The notes: a model not told the origin generated them from the letters alone. DNA of 64,000 bases from Paludibacteraceae bacterium (GCA_024405855.1 JAKSNZ010000003.1:1-64000), one strand, 5' to 3'. Positions 7,678 to 17,947 are shown, counted from the stretch's first letter. A program made the numbers and translations.

Positions 7678-9024
7678 TTATCTAACTATACTGACACTCC
7701 CCTTCCTCAGGTAGGTAATCTGTTTTCCGGTTTGCTCATCCTTGTCATCGCCGGTGGCTTCAATAATATACATATAAGCACCGTCAGGAGCATCTTTGCC
7801 ATTAATTGTACCGTCCCAACCCAAAGCAGGGTCTGTCCACTCATAAACCAATCTGCCCCACTGATTATATATCCATCCGTGGAACTTAACTATAGACTTA
7901 TATGCAACCTTAAACAAATCATTCTTACCATCACCATTAGGTGTAAATACATTAGGCACTTCAAGTTTTGACTCAAGAACATCAATCTGATACTCTTTAA
8001 CCTGTGTACAACCCAACTTATAATCCTCTGACACAGTGGCATTTGACACTTCAACCTTCACATAATAGGTGCCTTTGTCATTAAATGTGTATCTGAAATC
8101 CCTGTCAAATGACTTGAACATAATTGACCTGAACTGCTTGTCAGTTGAAACAGTCCACATATAGTGGAACGCCCCTTCTGAAGAATAGTTCAACGCCTCA
8201 AAGTTAAGAGGAGCGGAACCTTTATGTTGATATACATCTTCCTTTGATTCTGATGGGTCTCCTTTATCAAGTTCATTATCAGCGTATTCCCTTATTCTAA
8301 CGCTTGTAAATATATGAGAGGCTACTGCCACAGGCTCAAACTTTTCAGAAACGGCACGCACAGTATCACCAAGTTGCATAGTAAACTGATTACCTTCAAC
8401 GGTAAAGGTTGTGGAGCCCAAAGGCGATGGCAAAATGTATGCTTCCTGTGCATTAAAATAGTAACTTTTTTGCTCTGTAATATAATTCTTGTCTGAGTAA
8501 TAGGTGGAATCGTATGTCAGTTTATATTGTTGTTTAACATTGAAACTCAAACCATTAGGAATGTTATACTCCATTGGCTTTATTTTTGTATCTATCAACA
8601 ATGTAATGAACTCACAATAGTCAAAATTTGTGGAATCAACCGCAACAGAGGTTATTTCAGGCTTGAAATCAGAAGAGTTGTACACCCAGACTATTTGTGC
8701 CGAGTCTTTAGAGAATTCAAGTATGTACCCCGATGCAGTAACCCCTGACAAATCCAACTCTGTAAATGACACCGGCTCTTCCTCCTCCTTAAGCACCTCC
8801 ACATTGCCCCCCAAATCAAAAGATTTCCAAACAAAGGCAAAAGATTTGGAGGCATTGTAACGCATTTTAATATTTTCATTGCCTTTTACAACAAAAATTG
8901 AATCAACGCCGGAATTTTTATCAGCAGGCTCACTTGCAAATTCAGTGTTAATAAACCTGAATTCCGCCATTACAGATACGGTAGAGGCCACTGAAAAAAC
9001 CAAAATAAACAATATCTTTCTCAT
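7678..9024 (-). CDS. Secreted protein with gliding-motility C-terminal (CHU_C) domain
   Basis: A 448-residue exported protein with a signal peptide (KILFILVFSVASTVSVMA). The last ~95 residues form the CHU_C/TIGR04131 domain: VPNVFTPNGDGKNDLF, GWIYNQWGRLVYEW, GWDGTINGKDAPDGAYMYIIEATG, then a terminal strand. This domain is found in cargo of type IX secretion. The body is beta-rich, with a PKD-like segment around residues 265-350 (DKGTYYVKVEVSNA). It probably acts at the cell surface. It is divergent from the LysM gene; a CAAAGGTA (minus-strand TACCTTTG) -7 box sits at 9045-9052. Confidence 0.85.
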   Translation of the reverse strand: MRKILFILVFSVASTVSVMAEFRFINTEFASEPADKNSGVDSIFVVKGNENIKMRYNASKSFAFVWKSFDLGGNVEVLKEEEEPVSFTELDLSGVTASGYILEFSKDSAQIVWVYNSSDFKPEITSVAVDSTNFDYCEFITLLIDTKIKPMEYNIPNGLSFNVKQQYKLTYDSTYYSDKNYITEQKSYYFNAQEAYILPSPLGSTTFTVEGNQFTMQLGDTVRAVSEKFEPVAVASHIFTSVRIREYADNELDKGDPSESKEDVYQHKGSAPLNFEALNYSSEGAFHYMWTVSTDKQFRSIMFKSFDRDFRYTFNDKGTYYVKVEVSNATVSEDYKLGCTQVKEYQIDVLESKLEVPNVFTPNGDGKNDLFKVAYKSIVKFHGWIYNQWGRLVYEWTDPALGWDGTINGKDAPDGAYMYIIEATGDDKDEQTGKQITYLRKGSVSIVR

Positions 9025-9134
9025 TTGTTAATTATTTGAGAGTTCAAAGGTATAAAAAATCCCTCTAAGTTTCATAATTTTTTTGTAACTTCGCAAATTA
9101 TATGTTGTCTAAAAACAAAACAGCACAAAAAACA

Positions 9135-10736
9135 ATGAAAAAAACAGGCTTTATATTGGCTTTATCGCTTATCGTGCTCTCTATTTTTGCAGAAGAGCCT
9201 AACTACCCAAAAACCGTAATAAACGGTAAGGAGTACTACATTTACACAGTTCAAAAGAGCGAAGGCTTTTATGCCATCAGCAAAAAGTTTAATGTAACAA
9301 TAAAGCAAATCAACGATGCCAACCAAATTGGAGAAGGTCTTAAACTTGGTCAGACACTTTACATTCCTGTAAACCCTACTGAAATTTCCGTCTCCACTTA
9401 TACCCCTGTATCAAAAAACACACCTTCATATACAGTACATGTTGTGGAAAAAGGAGAAACCCTTTACAGCCTGTCAAAAAGGTATGGAGTCACTGTTGAT
9501 GACATAAAAAATAACAATCCTGAATCTGATGTACTTTCAATTGGTGAGGAGCTTAGAATTCCAAAAACATCGGGCACGATACTGGCTTCAGAGCATGCTT
9601 CAGAACAAGTACAACCAGCACCACAATCCGCACCTGCTCAACCCGCTGAGCCTGCTGTTGAGCCTATTGTTGAATCTGCAACTGTTGAAGATTTTTTTGA
9701 GTCTGCTGAAGAGGATTGGGCACCAAAAAACAAAAAGAACAGTGTAAACATGGCAATACTGATGCCTTTCAACATTAATAACTACACTGAAAACGATGAA
9801 AAATTTGTTGATTTCTACAGAGGTTGCATTATTGCGGCAGATTCACTGACAAAATTGGGATACAATGTTACTTTTGACACATACGATATAGGCAAGACAA
9901 AGGAGTCCATTAAATCAGTATTGTCTGACAACAGATTAAGCAATGTTGATTTAATCATAGGTCCTGCATACTCCGCCCAAATACCGTTTGTATCTGATTT
10001 TGCAAAAGCACACAACATAAAGGTAATTGTGCCTTTTGCAAACAATGTACCTCAAATAGAGTCAAACGCTAACATTTTTCAAATTGTATGCCAACAGCAA
10101 AGCCTGTATCCTAATGTGGCTAAGAAATGTGCTGAGGAGTGGAAAAATCATAAAGTGCTTATTGTAAAGCCTGATAGTGCAGGTATAAGATATAATAAAA
10201 AGGATTTTGTTGATATTCTGATTCCTCAACTTGAAAAGGAGAATATTTGGCACCAATATATTTCTGAAATAAATTTAGCACATGAAATAAATGTAATGAC
10301 CGCCTCTGACTCATCAAATTTTGTTGTGGTGGTACCTACAACCAATGAAGTTAAACTGACTCAGATTTCAGACCGTTTTGACGCCTTACGTTCAAACAGA
10401 GTGGCAATATTCGGATTCCCTGAATGGAATGACCTATTACATAAGGACTTATACACAAAACCACTGTATATGTTCTCAAACTACCTGTTAAACTTCAAAT
10501 CTCCTGAAGTTCAAAAATTCTATAACACATACTTCAAAAAATTCGGAGTTCCGCCAATGCAGAACAATCCTTCTTATTCAATATTCGGATTTGACATCAC
10601 CCTATTCTTTGGGAACGCTTGGTGTAATGAAAATAATGAAGATTCAGAGATGCTTCAAATGAATTTTGAATTTGAAAAAGTGGGAAACGGCGGATATGCC
10701 AATCACGGCGTTTATTTGCAACTCCTTAACCCATAA
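9135..10736 (+). CDS. LysM-domain protein with periplasmic-binding-like domain
   Basis: About 533 residues from the ATG at 9135 (MKKTGFILALSLIVLSIFAEE, a signal peptide); an upstream ATG at 9102 would add 11 polar residues before it. Two LysM peptidoglycan-binding domains follow (YTVQKSEGFYAISKKFNVT, about residues 37-80, and VVEKGETLYSLSKRYGVT, about 98-143), then a Pro/Ala/Glu-rich linker, then a type-1 periplasmic-binding-like domain (NMAILMPFNINNYTEND to the end). Such proteins are common in Bacteroidota and probably sit in the periplasm on peptidoglycan; the ligand, if any, is unknown. It is followed in the same frame, after only 6 bases, by a TTG-started barrel gene. Confidence 0.87.
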   Translation: MKKTGFILALSLIVLSIFAEEPNYPKTVINGKEYYIYTVQKSEGFYAISKKFNVTIKQINDANQIGEGLKLGQTLYIPVNPTEISVSTYTPVSKNTPSYTVHVVEKGETLYSLSKRYGVTVDDIKNNNPESDVLSIGEELRIPKTSGTILASEHASEQVQPAPQSAPAQPAEPAVEPIVESATVEDFFESAEEDWAPKNKKNSVNMAILMPFNINNYTENDEKFVDFYRGCIIAADSLTKLGYNVTFDTYDIGKTKESIKSVLSDNRLSNVDLIIGPAYSAQIPFVSDFAKAHNIKVIVPFANNVPQIESNANIFQIVCQQQSLYPNVAKKCAEEWKNHKVLIVKPDSAGIRYNKKDFVDILIPQLEKENIWHQYISEINLAHEINVMTASDSSNFVVVVPTTNEVKLTQISDRFDALRSNRVAIFGFPEWNDLLHKDLYTKPLYMFSNYLLNFKSPEVQKFYNTYFKKFGVPPMQNNPSYSIFGFDITLFFGNAWCNENNEDSEMLQMNFEFEKVGNGGYANHGVYLQLLNP

Positions 10737-10742
10737 ACTAAA

Positions 10743-11411
10743 TTGAAACGATTTTTCTACATATCAGCATTGCTTTTATTTGCGGCATCGGTGCATGCCC
10801 AATACAAATTCTACGCCCCTGAATTGTATATAGGCACAAATCAAGGTGTGGCATTATGGGACAGAGTAGGTTTCTCTCCCGATGTCCAACAAGACTTTGT
10901 TGTAAGGTATCATGGTGGTATAACCGTACGATACATTGTCCAAAAATATTTTGGCATTCAAGCTGAATTAAACTATTCACAAAGAGGCTGGAGAGAAACT
11001 GCGGCAAACGGAGAAAAATTTGACCATAGGCTTGACTACCTTGAACTGCCACTTGTATCACATATATTCTTTGGCACTAAAGTATTCAAGTTTTACATAA
11101 ATCTTGGACCAAAAATCCGATACATGATATATGACAAGGCTACTGCCCCATTCTCTGTCAACCCAGGTGTTCAGCAGACTATGCAAATACAAAACAGATT
11201 TGACTATAGTGTATTTGGCGGTATCGGGTTTGAATTCAGAACAAAAAAGGCAGGAAGTTTCTTCATAGAGGCAAGATATGACTACGGACTTGGAAACATT
11301 TTCAACGCATCTAAATCAGACTCTTTCTCACGTTCTAACAATCAAGCAATTACAATAAGTGTAGGATATTTGTTTAACGTTTTAAGCAAAAGAAATTATG
11401 ATGACCTTTAA
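10743..11411 (+). CDS. PorT-like outer-membrane beta-barrel protein, TTG start
   Basis: A 222-residue protein with a signal peptide (RFFYISALLLFAASVHAQ) and an eight-strand-like barrel: alternating strands such as GGITVRYIVQKYFGIQAELNYSQ, FKFYINLGPKIRYM, FDYSVFGGIGFEF and a C-terminal strand ITISVGYLF. It resembles the PorT/outer-membrane beta-barrel family. The only sensible start is TTG at 10743; no ATG precedes the signal peptide. It lies 6 bases after, and in the same frame as, the LysM gene, so reinitiation from that stop is likely. The last 14 bases overlap the nitroreductase gene. Confidence 0.82.
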   Translation: MKRFFYISALLLFAASVHAQYKFYAPELYIGTNQGVALWDRVGFSPDVQQDFVVRYHGGITVRYIVQKYFGIQAELNYSQRGWRETAANGEKFDHRLDYLELPLVSHIFFGTKVFKFYINLGPKIRYMIYDKATAPFSVNPGVQQTMQIQNRFDYSVFGGIGFEFRTKKAGSFFIEARYDYGLGNIFNASKSDSFSRSNNQAITISVGYLFNVLSKRNYDDL

Positions 11412-11922
11412 AGATTTGGCTATTCAACGCCGTAGCCACAGAAAATTTGAAGACAAAGCGGTTGAGCAGGAAAAAATTGATTCAATACTTCAAACTGTGC
11501 TTATGGCACCCGCTGGTAAGCGTGCAAACGAGTGGAGGTTTTATGTTATTAAAGACAAGGAAAAAGCCTTAAAACTATCTGAATGCAAGCAATTTGGCTC
11601 TGCATTTGTAAAAGAGGCCCCACTTAATATAGTTGTCACTGCCGATACCACAAAAAGTGACGTTTGGATTGAAGACTGCTCCATTGCCGCCATCTACCTT
11701 CAACTTGCGGCTCAGGATTTGGGATTAGGCAGTTGCTGGTCACAAGTTAGAGAAAGAGAATCTATGACAGAAGGAGTTTCAGCCGAGGAATATATTAAGA
11801 ATTTGCTTGACATTCCATCAGAATATGCCGTAGAGTGCATTATAAGCATAGGCTACCCTGCTGATGAACGCAAGCCGTATGATTTGGAGAAGTTACCATA
11901 CGAGAAGATAGTGAATAGTTAA
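11398..11922 (+). CDS. Nitroreductase-family flavoprotein
   Basis: A 174-residue FMN-dependent oxidoreductase of the nitroreductase superfamily, probably a dimer that reduces quinones, nitro compounds or an unknown natural substrate with NAD(P)H. It shows the FMN-phosphate motif RRSHRKF (residues ~11-17), APAGKRANEW, the central DCSIAAIYLQLAAQDLGLGSCW and the C-terminal IISIGYPADERKPYD. It overlaps the barrel gene by 14 bases. Its final residues (IVNS) and stop are encoded by an AATAGTTAATAG repeat that begins the following intergenic region. Confidence 0.88.
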   Translation: MMTFKDLAIQRRSHRKFEDKAVEQEKIDSILQTVLMAPAGKRANEWRFYVIKDKEKALKLSECKQFGSAFVKEAPLNIVVTADTTKSDVWIEDCSIAAIYLQLAAQDLGLGSCWSQVRERESMTEGVSAEEYIKNLLDIPSEYAVECIISIGYPADERKPYDLEKLPYEKIVNS

Positions 11923-11955
11923 TAGTTAATAGTGAATAAAGAATAAAGAATAGTT
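11910..11955. repeat. AATAGTTAATAGTGAATA tandem repeat at a gene end
   Basis: A run of imperfect units (AGTGAATAGTTAATAGTTAATAGTGAATAAAGAATAAAGAATAG). It starts inside the nitroreductase gene, supplies its stop codon, and abuts the inverted-repeat element at 11956. Similar tracts lie at 41398 and 42003. Confidence 0.7.
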
Positions 11956-12132
11956 AAAATTTTATGATAAGTAGAAGTTTATATATACCCATAACAGTGC
12001 GTCTGCACCCACGCAGTCGTATAGTGGGAGGGACCCGTAGGTTCACAGAACCGTTACGGGAGGGACGAATACCTTCACAGAAGGTATGAGCCACTGGAAT
12101 GGGTATATATAAACTTAATATCATAAAATTTT
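11956..12132. repeat. Long nested inverted-repeat element with twin CACAG hairpins
   Basis: A 177-base element. Outer arms AAAATTTTATGATA (11956-11969) and its exact complement (12119-12132), then an 18-base arm at 11975-11992 exactly complementary to 12099-12116: 32 paired bases interrupted only by a 5/2-base internal loop. Inside are CAGTG/CACTG (11995-11999/12092-12096), a GCGT/ACGC hairpin, and two hairpins with the same CACAG loop (12034-12060 and 12069-12087), each preceded by GGGAGGGAC (12026-12034 and 12058-12066). No credible protein is encoded. It may be a structured RNA or a MITE-like repeat. It ends 8 bases before the next start codon. Confidence 0.85.
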
Positions 12133-12140
12133 GAAAAGTT

Positions 12141-12923
12141 ATGAAAATATTTATCATTGGTTCTGGTAACGTAGCAACGCACATTGCATTAAGGCTTAAA
12201 AGTGCGGGAGCCTGTATTGCAGGTATCTACAGCAAAACCCTGGAGAACGCCAAGACATTGGCTGACAGGATAAACGTGCCATATACCAATGATAAAACTC
12301 AAATTCCAAACGCAGACATATACATTTGCAGCGTAAAGGATGACTATATTGCCGAAACACTGACTGGAGCGTCAATAAATAAAAATGCCATTTTAGTTCA
12401 TACCGCAGGTAGCGTAGATATGGATGTATTGGCACCATTTTCAGATAATATCGGTGTCATTTACCCCATGCAAACATTCTCAAAGGCTAAAATGGTTAAT
12501 TGGAACAAAATTCCTTTATATATAGAAGCGAATACAGATACTAACCTATCAAAATTAATGCCATTCGCAAAAAATTTAAGTACTAATGTAAATATTGCAA
12601 CATCGGAGCAGAGAAAAACATTGCACTTAGCGGCGGTATTCACCTGCAACTTTACAAATGAACTATATGCAATAGCATACAGGCTGTTAAAAGAGAACGG
12701 GCTTGATTTTGAAAGCATGTTTCCTTTAATGGAAGAGACACTTGAAAAAGCAAAACAGATGCCCCCTGTACAGGCACAAACAGGACCGGCGGCAAGAAAT
12801 GACAAAAAAATCATGCAAATGCACAGCAATATGCTGAGTGGCACAGATAAAGAGATTTATGAATTATTGAGTAAGGCAATATTTAATGAGTTGACAGTGG
12901 ACAGTGGACAATTAAACAATTAA
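12141..12923 (+). CDS. Rossmann-like and DUF2520 domain protein
   Basis: A 260-residue protein of the Rossmann-like/DUF2520 family, related to pyrroline-5-carboxylate reductase and ketopantoate reductase-type folds. The N terminus has the dinucleotide motif IIGSGNVATHIA (GxGxxA, residues 5-12) and the substrate-side VHTAGSVDMDVL; the C-terminal helical DUF2520 domain has HLAAVFTCNFTNELYAIA and QTGPAARND. The reaction is not known. The last ten residues (LTVDSGQLNN) are encoded by a GTGGACAGT repeat rather than by conserved family sequence. It leads the conserved Bacteroidales set DUF2520-KdsC-like-UbiA-maf. Confidence 0.87.
   Translation: MKIFIIGSGNVATHIALRLKSAGACIAGIYSKTLENAKTLADRINVPYTNDKTQIPNADIYICSVKDDYIAETLTGASINKNAILVHTAGSVDMDVLAPFSDNIGVIYPMQTFSKAKMVNWNKIPLYIEANTDTNLSKLMPFAKNLSTNVNIATSEQRKTLHLAAVFTCNFTNELYAIAYRLLKENGLDFESMFPLMEETLEKAKQMPPVQAQTGPAARNDKKIMQMHSNMLSGTDKEIYELLSKAIFNELTVDSGQLNN
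12891..12923. repeat. TTGACAGTGGACAGTGG repeat forming a gene's C terminus
   Basis: The tract TTGACAGTGGACAGTGGACAATTAAACAATTAA encodes the last ten residues and the stop of the DUF2520 gene. The same 9-base unit recurs at 45661 and 56046. Confidence 0.75.
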
Positions 12924-12926
12924 CCA

Positions 12927-13448
12927 ATGAAAAATTATAAAGAAAATCTTAAATATATAAAGGCCTTCATATTTGATGTTGACGGAGTACTCTCCTCCTC
13001 CACTATGCCAATGGCAGAGGACGGCACCCCAATACGCACAGCAAATGTAAAAGATGGTTATGCCCTACAGTACGCACGTAAAAGCGGATATATTCTTGCT
13101 GTAATTACAGGCGGCGATACAGAATTGGTGCGCAACCGTTGCAAGATTTTCGGCATAACTGACATTTACACCAAATCAGCCAATAAAATGGTTGATTATG
13201 AAGCGTTTAAGGCAAAACACAACCTAACGGACAAAGAGGTGATATATGTTGGCGATGACCTGCCTGACATACCTGTTCTGCAAAAATGCGGCATTTCAGT
13301 ATGTCCTGCCGATGCCGCACATGAAGTCAAGGAGATTGTAGATTATATATCCATTAATAAAGGTGGTCAAGGTTGCGTGCGTGACATTATTGAACAGACA
13401 ATGCGTGCACAAGACAAATGGCTGACAGAGGAGATATTTATTTGGTAA
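12927..13448 (+). CDS. kdsC: KdsC-like HAD phosphatase
   Basis: A 173-residue HAD-superfamily enzyme of the KdsC type (3-deoxy-D-manno-octulosonate 8-phosphate phosphatase), which releases Kdo for lipopolysaccharide core synthesis in the cytosol. It shows motif I FDVDGVL (D17, D19), motif II AVITGGD, motif III lysine in TKSANKMVDYE and motif IV VGDDLPDIPVL; the short C1-capless length matches KdsC. It starts 3 bases after the DUF2520 stop and is followed by the UbiA and maf genes. A broader sugar-phosphatase activity cannot be excluded. Confidence 0.88.
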   Translation: MKNYKENLKYIKAFIFDVDGVLSSSTMPMAEDGTPIRTANVKDGYALQYARKSGYILAVITGGDTELVRNRCKIFGITDIYTKSANKMVDYEAFKAKHNLTDKEVIYVGDDLPDIPVLQKCGISVCPADAAHEVKEIVDYISINKGGQGCVRDIIEQTMRAQDKWLTEEIFIW

Positions 13449-13469
13449 AAGAAGAGATAATTTTCAATT

Positions 13470-14438
13470 ATGCATTATTATATCAAATTAATACGTCCAA
13501 TAAACTTGCTGATTATGGCACTTGTAGTGTGCCTGATGCAGTTCTGCGTCATCAACCCTATTCTTGACGCATACGGATTCACTATTGTTATGTTCCCGTT
13601 AGTGTTCACCCTTCTGCTTGTGTCAATTCTGACTATCGGAGCATCGGGGTATGTAATAAATGACTATTTTGACACTAAGATAGATGAAATAAACCGACCT
13701 GACAAAGTAATTGTAGGTCACGGAGTTACGCGTCACCAAGCCGCCGTATACTTTCAAACATTGCTAATCATAGGCAACATTGCAGGCATCGCTTTGGCAA
13801 TAATCTTAAGAAACATAACCCTTGTATTCATCTACGCAGGCGTGTCAGGCATTCTGTGGTTCTACTCTTCAAGTTACAAAAGACAACTGCTGATAGGCAA
13901 CATTATGATTGCCCTATGCACCTTTCTGTGCGTATTTTTAGTAGGCTATGTTAATGTTAAGGGACTTATTCTCAACTACCCCGATGCTGAACTTTCCGCT
14001 CCAGTTCAAAAATGTATAAGTTTGTCTGTAGCAATGATTTACGCTTGGACACTCGGCTTTGGACTGTTTGCCTTTTTACTTACTCTTCTGCGTGAAATGG
14101 TAAAAGACATAGAGGATATTGATGGCGATACAGAGATGGAGTGCCGCACAATGCCTATAGTTTGGGGAATCAATGTAAGCAAAATAGTAATCACAGTACT
14201 TACAGCATTGACAGCCGCCACCATATTCTACTTTGCAAACTTCAAGATAATTTTCAAAGAAGACAACATTACATTTGTCTATAGCATCATTCTAATTCTG
14301 TTCCTGCTGATGTTTATAGGTCAATTATGGATGGCAAAATGCAAGCCTGCCTATTCACAGGCAAGCCTTACACTGAAAATAATTATGGTTTTGGGGATAT
14401 GCTATAGTGTTGTGTTTAAGATACTGATTTGTTACTGA
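13470..14438 (+). CDS. UbiA-family prenyltransferase (GGGP geranylgeranyltransferase-like)
   Basis: A 322-residue integral membrane prenyltransferase of the UbiA superfamily. The two aspartate-rich motifs that bind Mg-diphosphate are present: NDYFDTKIDEINRPDK around residues 69-84 and DIEDIDGDTEMECRT near residue 213; about eight to nine hydrophobic helices are visible. Bacteroidota members at this locus are usually annotated as geranylgeranylglycerol-phosphate geranylgeranyltransferase; the real substrate in this lineage is not established. Its last 10 bases overlap the TTG start of maf. Confidence 0.87.
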   Translation: MHYYIKLIRPINLLIMALVVCLMQFCVINPILDAYGFTIVMFPLVFTLLLVSILTIGASGYVINDYFDTKIDEINRPDKVIVGHGVTRHQAAVYFQTLLIIGNIAGIALAIILRNITLVFIYAGVSGILWFYSSSYKRQLLIGNIMIALCTFLCVFLVGYVNVKGLILNYPDAELSAPVQKCISLSVAMIYAWTLGFGLFAFLLTLLREMVKDIEDIDGDTEMECRTMPIVWGINVSKIVITVLTALTAATIFYFANFKIIFKEDNITFVYSIILILFLLMFIGQLWMAKCKPAYSQASLTLKIIMVLGICYSVVFKILICY

Positions 14439-15013
14439 AAGATAAAATAAAGAATTACAATGTGGTTTTGGTGTCGCAATCACCACGCCGCAGAGAATTG
14501 CTCAAAGGTTTGGAAATTGACTTTACATCAACAAGCGTTGATACTGATGAGTCTTACCCTTCCACCATGCAAGGAGCAGAGATACCTATATACATAGCAA
14601 CCCAAAAGGCGGACGCTTATCTGCCTTTAATGAGCGAGAATACACTTGCAATTACTGCCGATACAGTGGTTCTAATTGACAATCAGATACTTGGCAAGCC
14701 TAAAAACAGAGAGGAAGCCATTTCTATGCTTCAACATCTGTCAGGCAACACCCATCAGGTCATTACAGGCGTTTGTATCCAAACAAAACAGAAACGTCAG
14801 GTTTTTAGTGCAACATCTGAGGTGACATTTGCCACCCTTACACTTGAAGAGATTGAACATTATGTTGATTTTTACAAACCATTTGACAAAGCAGGCTCAT
14901 ACGGCGTTCAGGAGTGGATTGGGTACATTGGAATTGAAAAGATTGTAGGCTCATACTTCAATGTTATGGGGCTACCTGTGCAAAAACTATATAAAAAATT
15001 GATTTCTTTTTAA
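14429..15013 (+). CDS. maf: Maf-family nucleotide pyrophosphatase, TTG start
   Basis: A 194-residue Maf/Ham1-fold enzyme that hydrolyses (modified) nucleoside triphosphates to monophosphates, a house-cleaning role; older work linked it to septum formation. It shows the signature SQSPRRRELL near the N terminus, ITADTVVLIDNQILGKPKNREEA, and the C-terminal DKAGSYGVQEW and YFNVMGLPV. No ATG precedes the conserved N terminus: the start is TTG at 14429, overlapping the prenyltransferase gene by 10 bases. Confidence 0.92.
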   Translation: MLLKDKIKNYNVVLVSQSPRRRELLKGLEIDFTSTSVDTDESYPSTMQGAEIPIYIATQKADAYLPLMSENTLAITADTVVLIDNQILGKPKNREEAISMLQHLSGNTHQVITGVCIQTKQKRQVFSATSEVTFATLTLEEIEHYVDFYKPFDKAGSYGVQEWIGYIGIEKIVGSYFNVMGLPVQKLYKKLISF

Positions 15014-15055
15014 TTGATATTAAGACATTAAATTTCAAAAATATAAATTATTATT

Positions 15056-16339
15056 ATGAAAAAATATTTATTGATTTTTGCATCGCTGTGTGTAAGCATC
15101 GTTGTAACAGCAAAAACGGCAAGAGAGGAAATTAATGAGAATGTCATGCTCTCATGTAATAATTATATGGTGTACCCTGAGCCAAACGGAGTTGAATACA
15201 CAAAGGCACCAAAAGGCTATACACCTTTTTATATAAGTTCATACCATAGACATGGTTCAAGGTATCTTATTGCTAAAAATGATTATCTGAAGCCTAAAGA
15301 GATACTACACAGAGCGGACTCTTTAGGATTGCTTACAGCAGAAGGTGTTAGGGTTATGGGCAAAGTGGATTCCGTATGTGCCTTAGCAAAAGACCGTTAT
15401 GGAGAACTTACAAAAAAAGGCTACAAGCAACATCAAGGTGTGGCTCAACGTATGTATAACAACTTTCCACAGGTGTTCAAAGGCAATAAAACCATAGATG
15501 CCCGCTCCACTGTGGTTATAAGGTGTATACTGTCTATGTTTGCAGAAACATCAACTCTTGTGGCTAATAATCCAAAACTGAATATAGTTACCGATGCTTC
15601 TGAGCATGATATGTACTATATGAACCATTGGTTTAGCCCCATCAATAAAAAATACGGAGAGCAGCCTGAAACAAAGGAGTTAAAAAACAATTTCATAAAG
15701 AATCATAGACATTCTGAAAGACTTATAAATGAATTGTTTACAATTTATCCTGACACACTTTCAAATCTTTGGAACAAAGACAAAATGTACAACTCATTAT
15801 GGGAGATAGCGTCAAATCTGCAAAACCTTGACACCGATATTGACCTAATGTACCTGTTTACAAAAGATGAATGCTACGATAATTGGACTATTTCAAATGT
15901 GCATTGGTATTTGCAATCAGGTCCAAGCCTACAATCAGAACAGATGAAGCCTTATGTTCATACAAATTTGCTAAGAAACATAATAGCCACTGCTGATGAA
16001 GCCATAAAGAGTGATTCCATTGCCGCCACCATGCGTTTTGGACACGAAAGTGTGGTTTTGCCACTTGCAATGCTTATGCGTCTTAACAATTACTACTATG
16101 TTACCGGCAATATGGAAACACTTGGTGACAATTGGCAATCATATAAGGTATTTCCAATGGCTTGTAACATACAACTCATATTCTACAAGTCAAAAAAGGC
16201 AGACAAACCCGTATTGGTAAAAATAATGCTTAATGAGCGTGAATGTCGTATCCCTGTAGAAACGGAATATGGCGTTTATTATGAATGGAATAAGGTTAAG
16301 GATTTTTATCTGTCTGAAATTTTGTCGAAAAATTTTTAG
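15056..16339 (+). CDS. Secreted histidine acid phosphatase
   Basis: A 427-residue exported histidine-type phosphatase (branch 2, related to multiple inositol polyphosphate phosphatases and phytases). A signal peptide (KKYLLIFASLCVSIVVTAK) is followed by the catalytic RHGSR (residues 65-69, nucleophile H66); the C-terminal proton-donor motif is GHES (H330, E331), the HE version rather than HD. Probably periplasmic or surface-located, releasing phosphate from organic phosphates such as phytate; the substrate is inferred from family only. It stands between maf and the ATP synthase operon and has no obvious operon partner. Confidence 0.87.
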   Translation: MKKYLLIFASLCVSIVVTAKTAREEINENVMLSCNNYMVYPEPNGVEYTKAPKGYTPFYISSYHRHGSRYLIAKNDYLKPKEILHRADSLGLLTAEGVRVMGKVDSVCALAKDRYGELTKKGYKQHQGVAQRMYNNFPQVFKGNKTIDARSTVVIRCILSMFAETSTLVANNPKLNIVTDASEHDMYYMNHWFSPINKKYGEQPETKELKNNFIKNHRHSERLINELFTIYPDTLSNLWNKDKMYNSLWEIASNLQNLDTDIDLMYLFTKDECYDNWTISNVHWYLQSGPSLQSEQMKPYVHTNLLRNIIATADEAIKSDSIAATMRFGHESVVLPLAMLMRLNNYYYVTGNMETLGDNWQSYKVFPMACNIQLIFYKSKKADKPVLVKIMLNERECRIPVETEYGVYYEWNKVKDFYLSEILSKNF

Positions 16340-16371
16340 TCTGTAAAGTTACAACGATACAATATTTTAAT

Positions 16372-16379
16372 TATCTTTG
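16372..16379 (+). promoter_or_regulatory. -7 box of the atp operon promoter
   Basis: TATCTTTG, a perfect Bacteroidota -7 element, 43 bases before atpD. No good TTTG lies 19 bases upstream, so the -33 part is weak. Predicted start near 16386. Confidence 0.55.
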
Positions 16380-16410
16380 CAAACGCTGTTAATAAACGGA
16401 TAGAATATAA

Positions 16411-17934
<1,524 letters not shown>

Positions 17935-17947
17935 TTAGAGTGGTTTT

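Noticed and set aside
11954..12184. A 76-codon minus-strand frame across the inverted-repeat element
   Set aside because: Its sequence is just the translation of the palindrome and the start of the next gene; no start signal or protein-like pattern.
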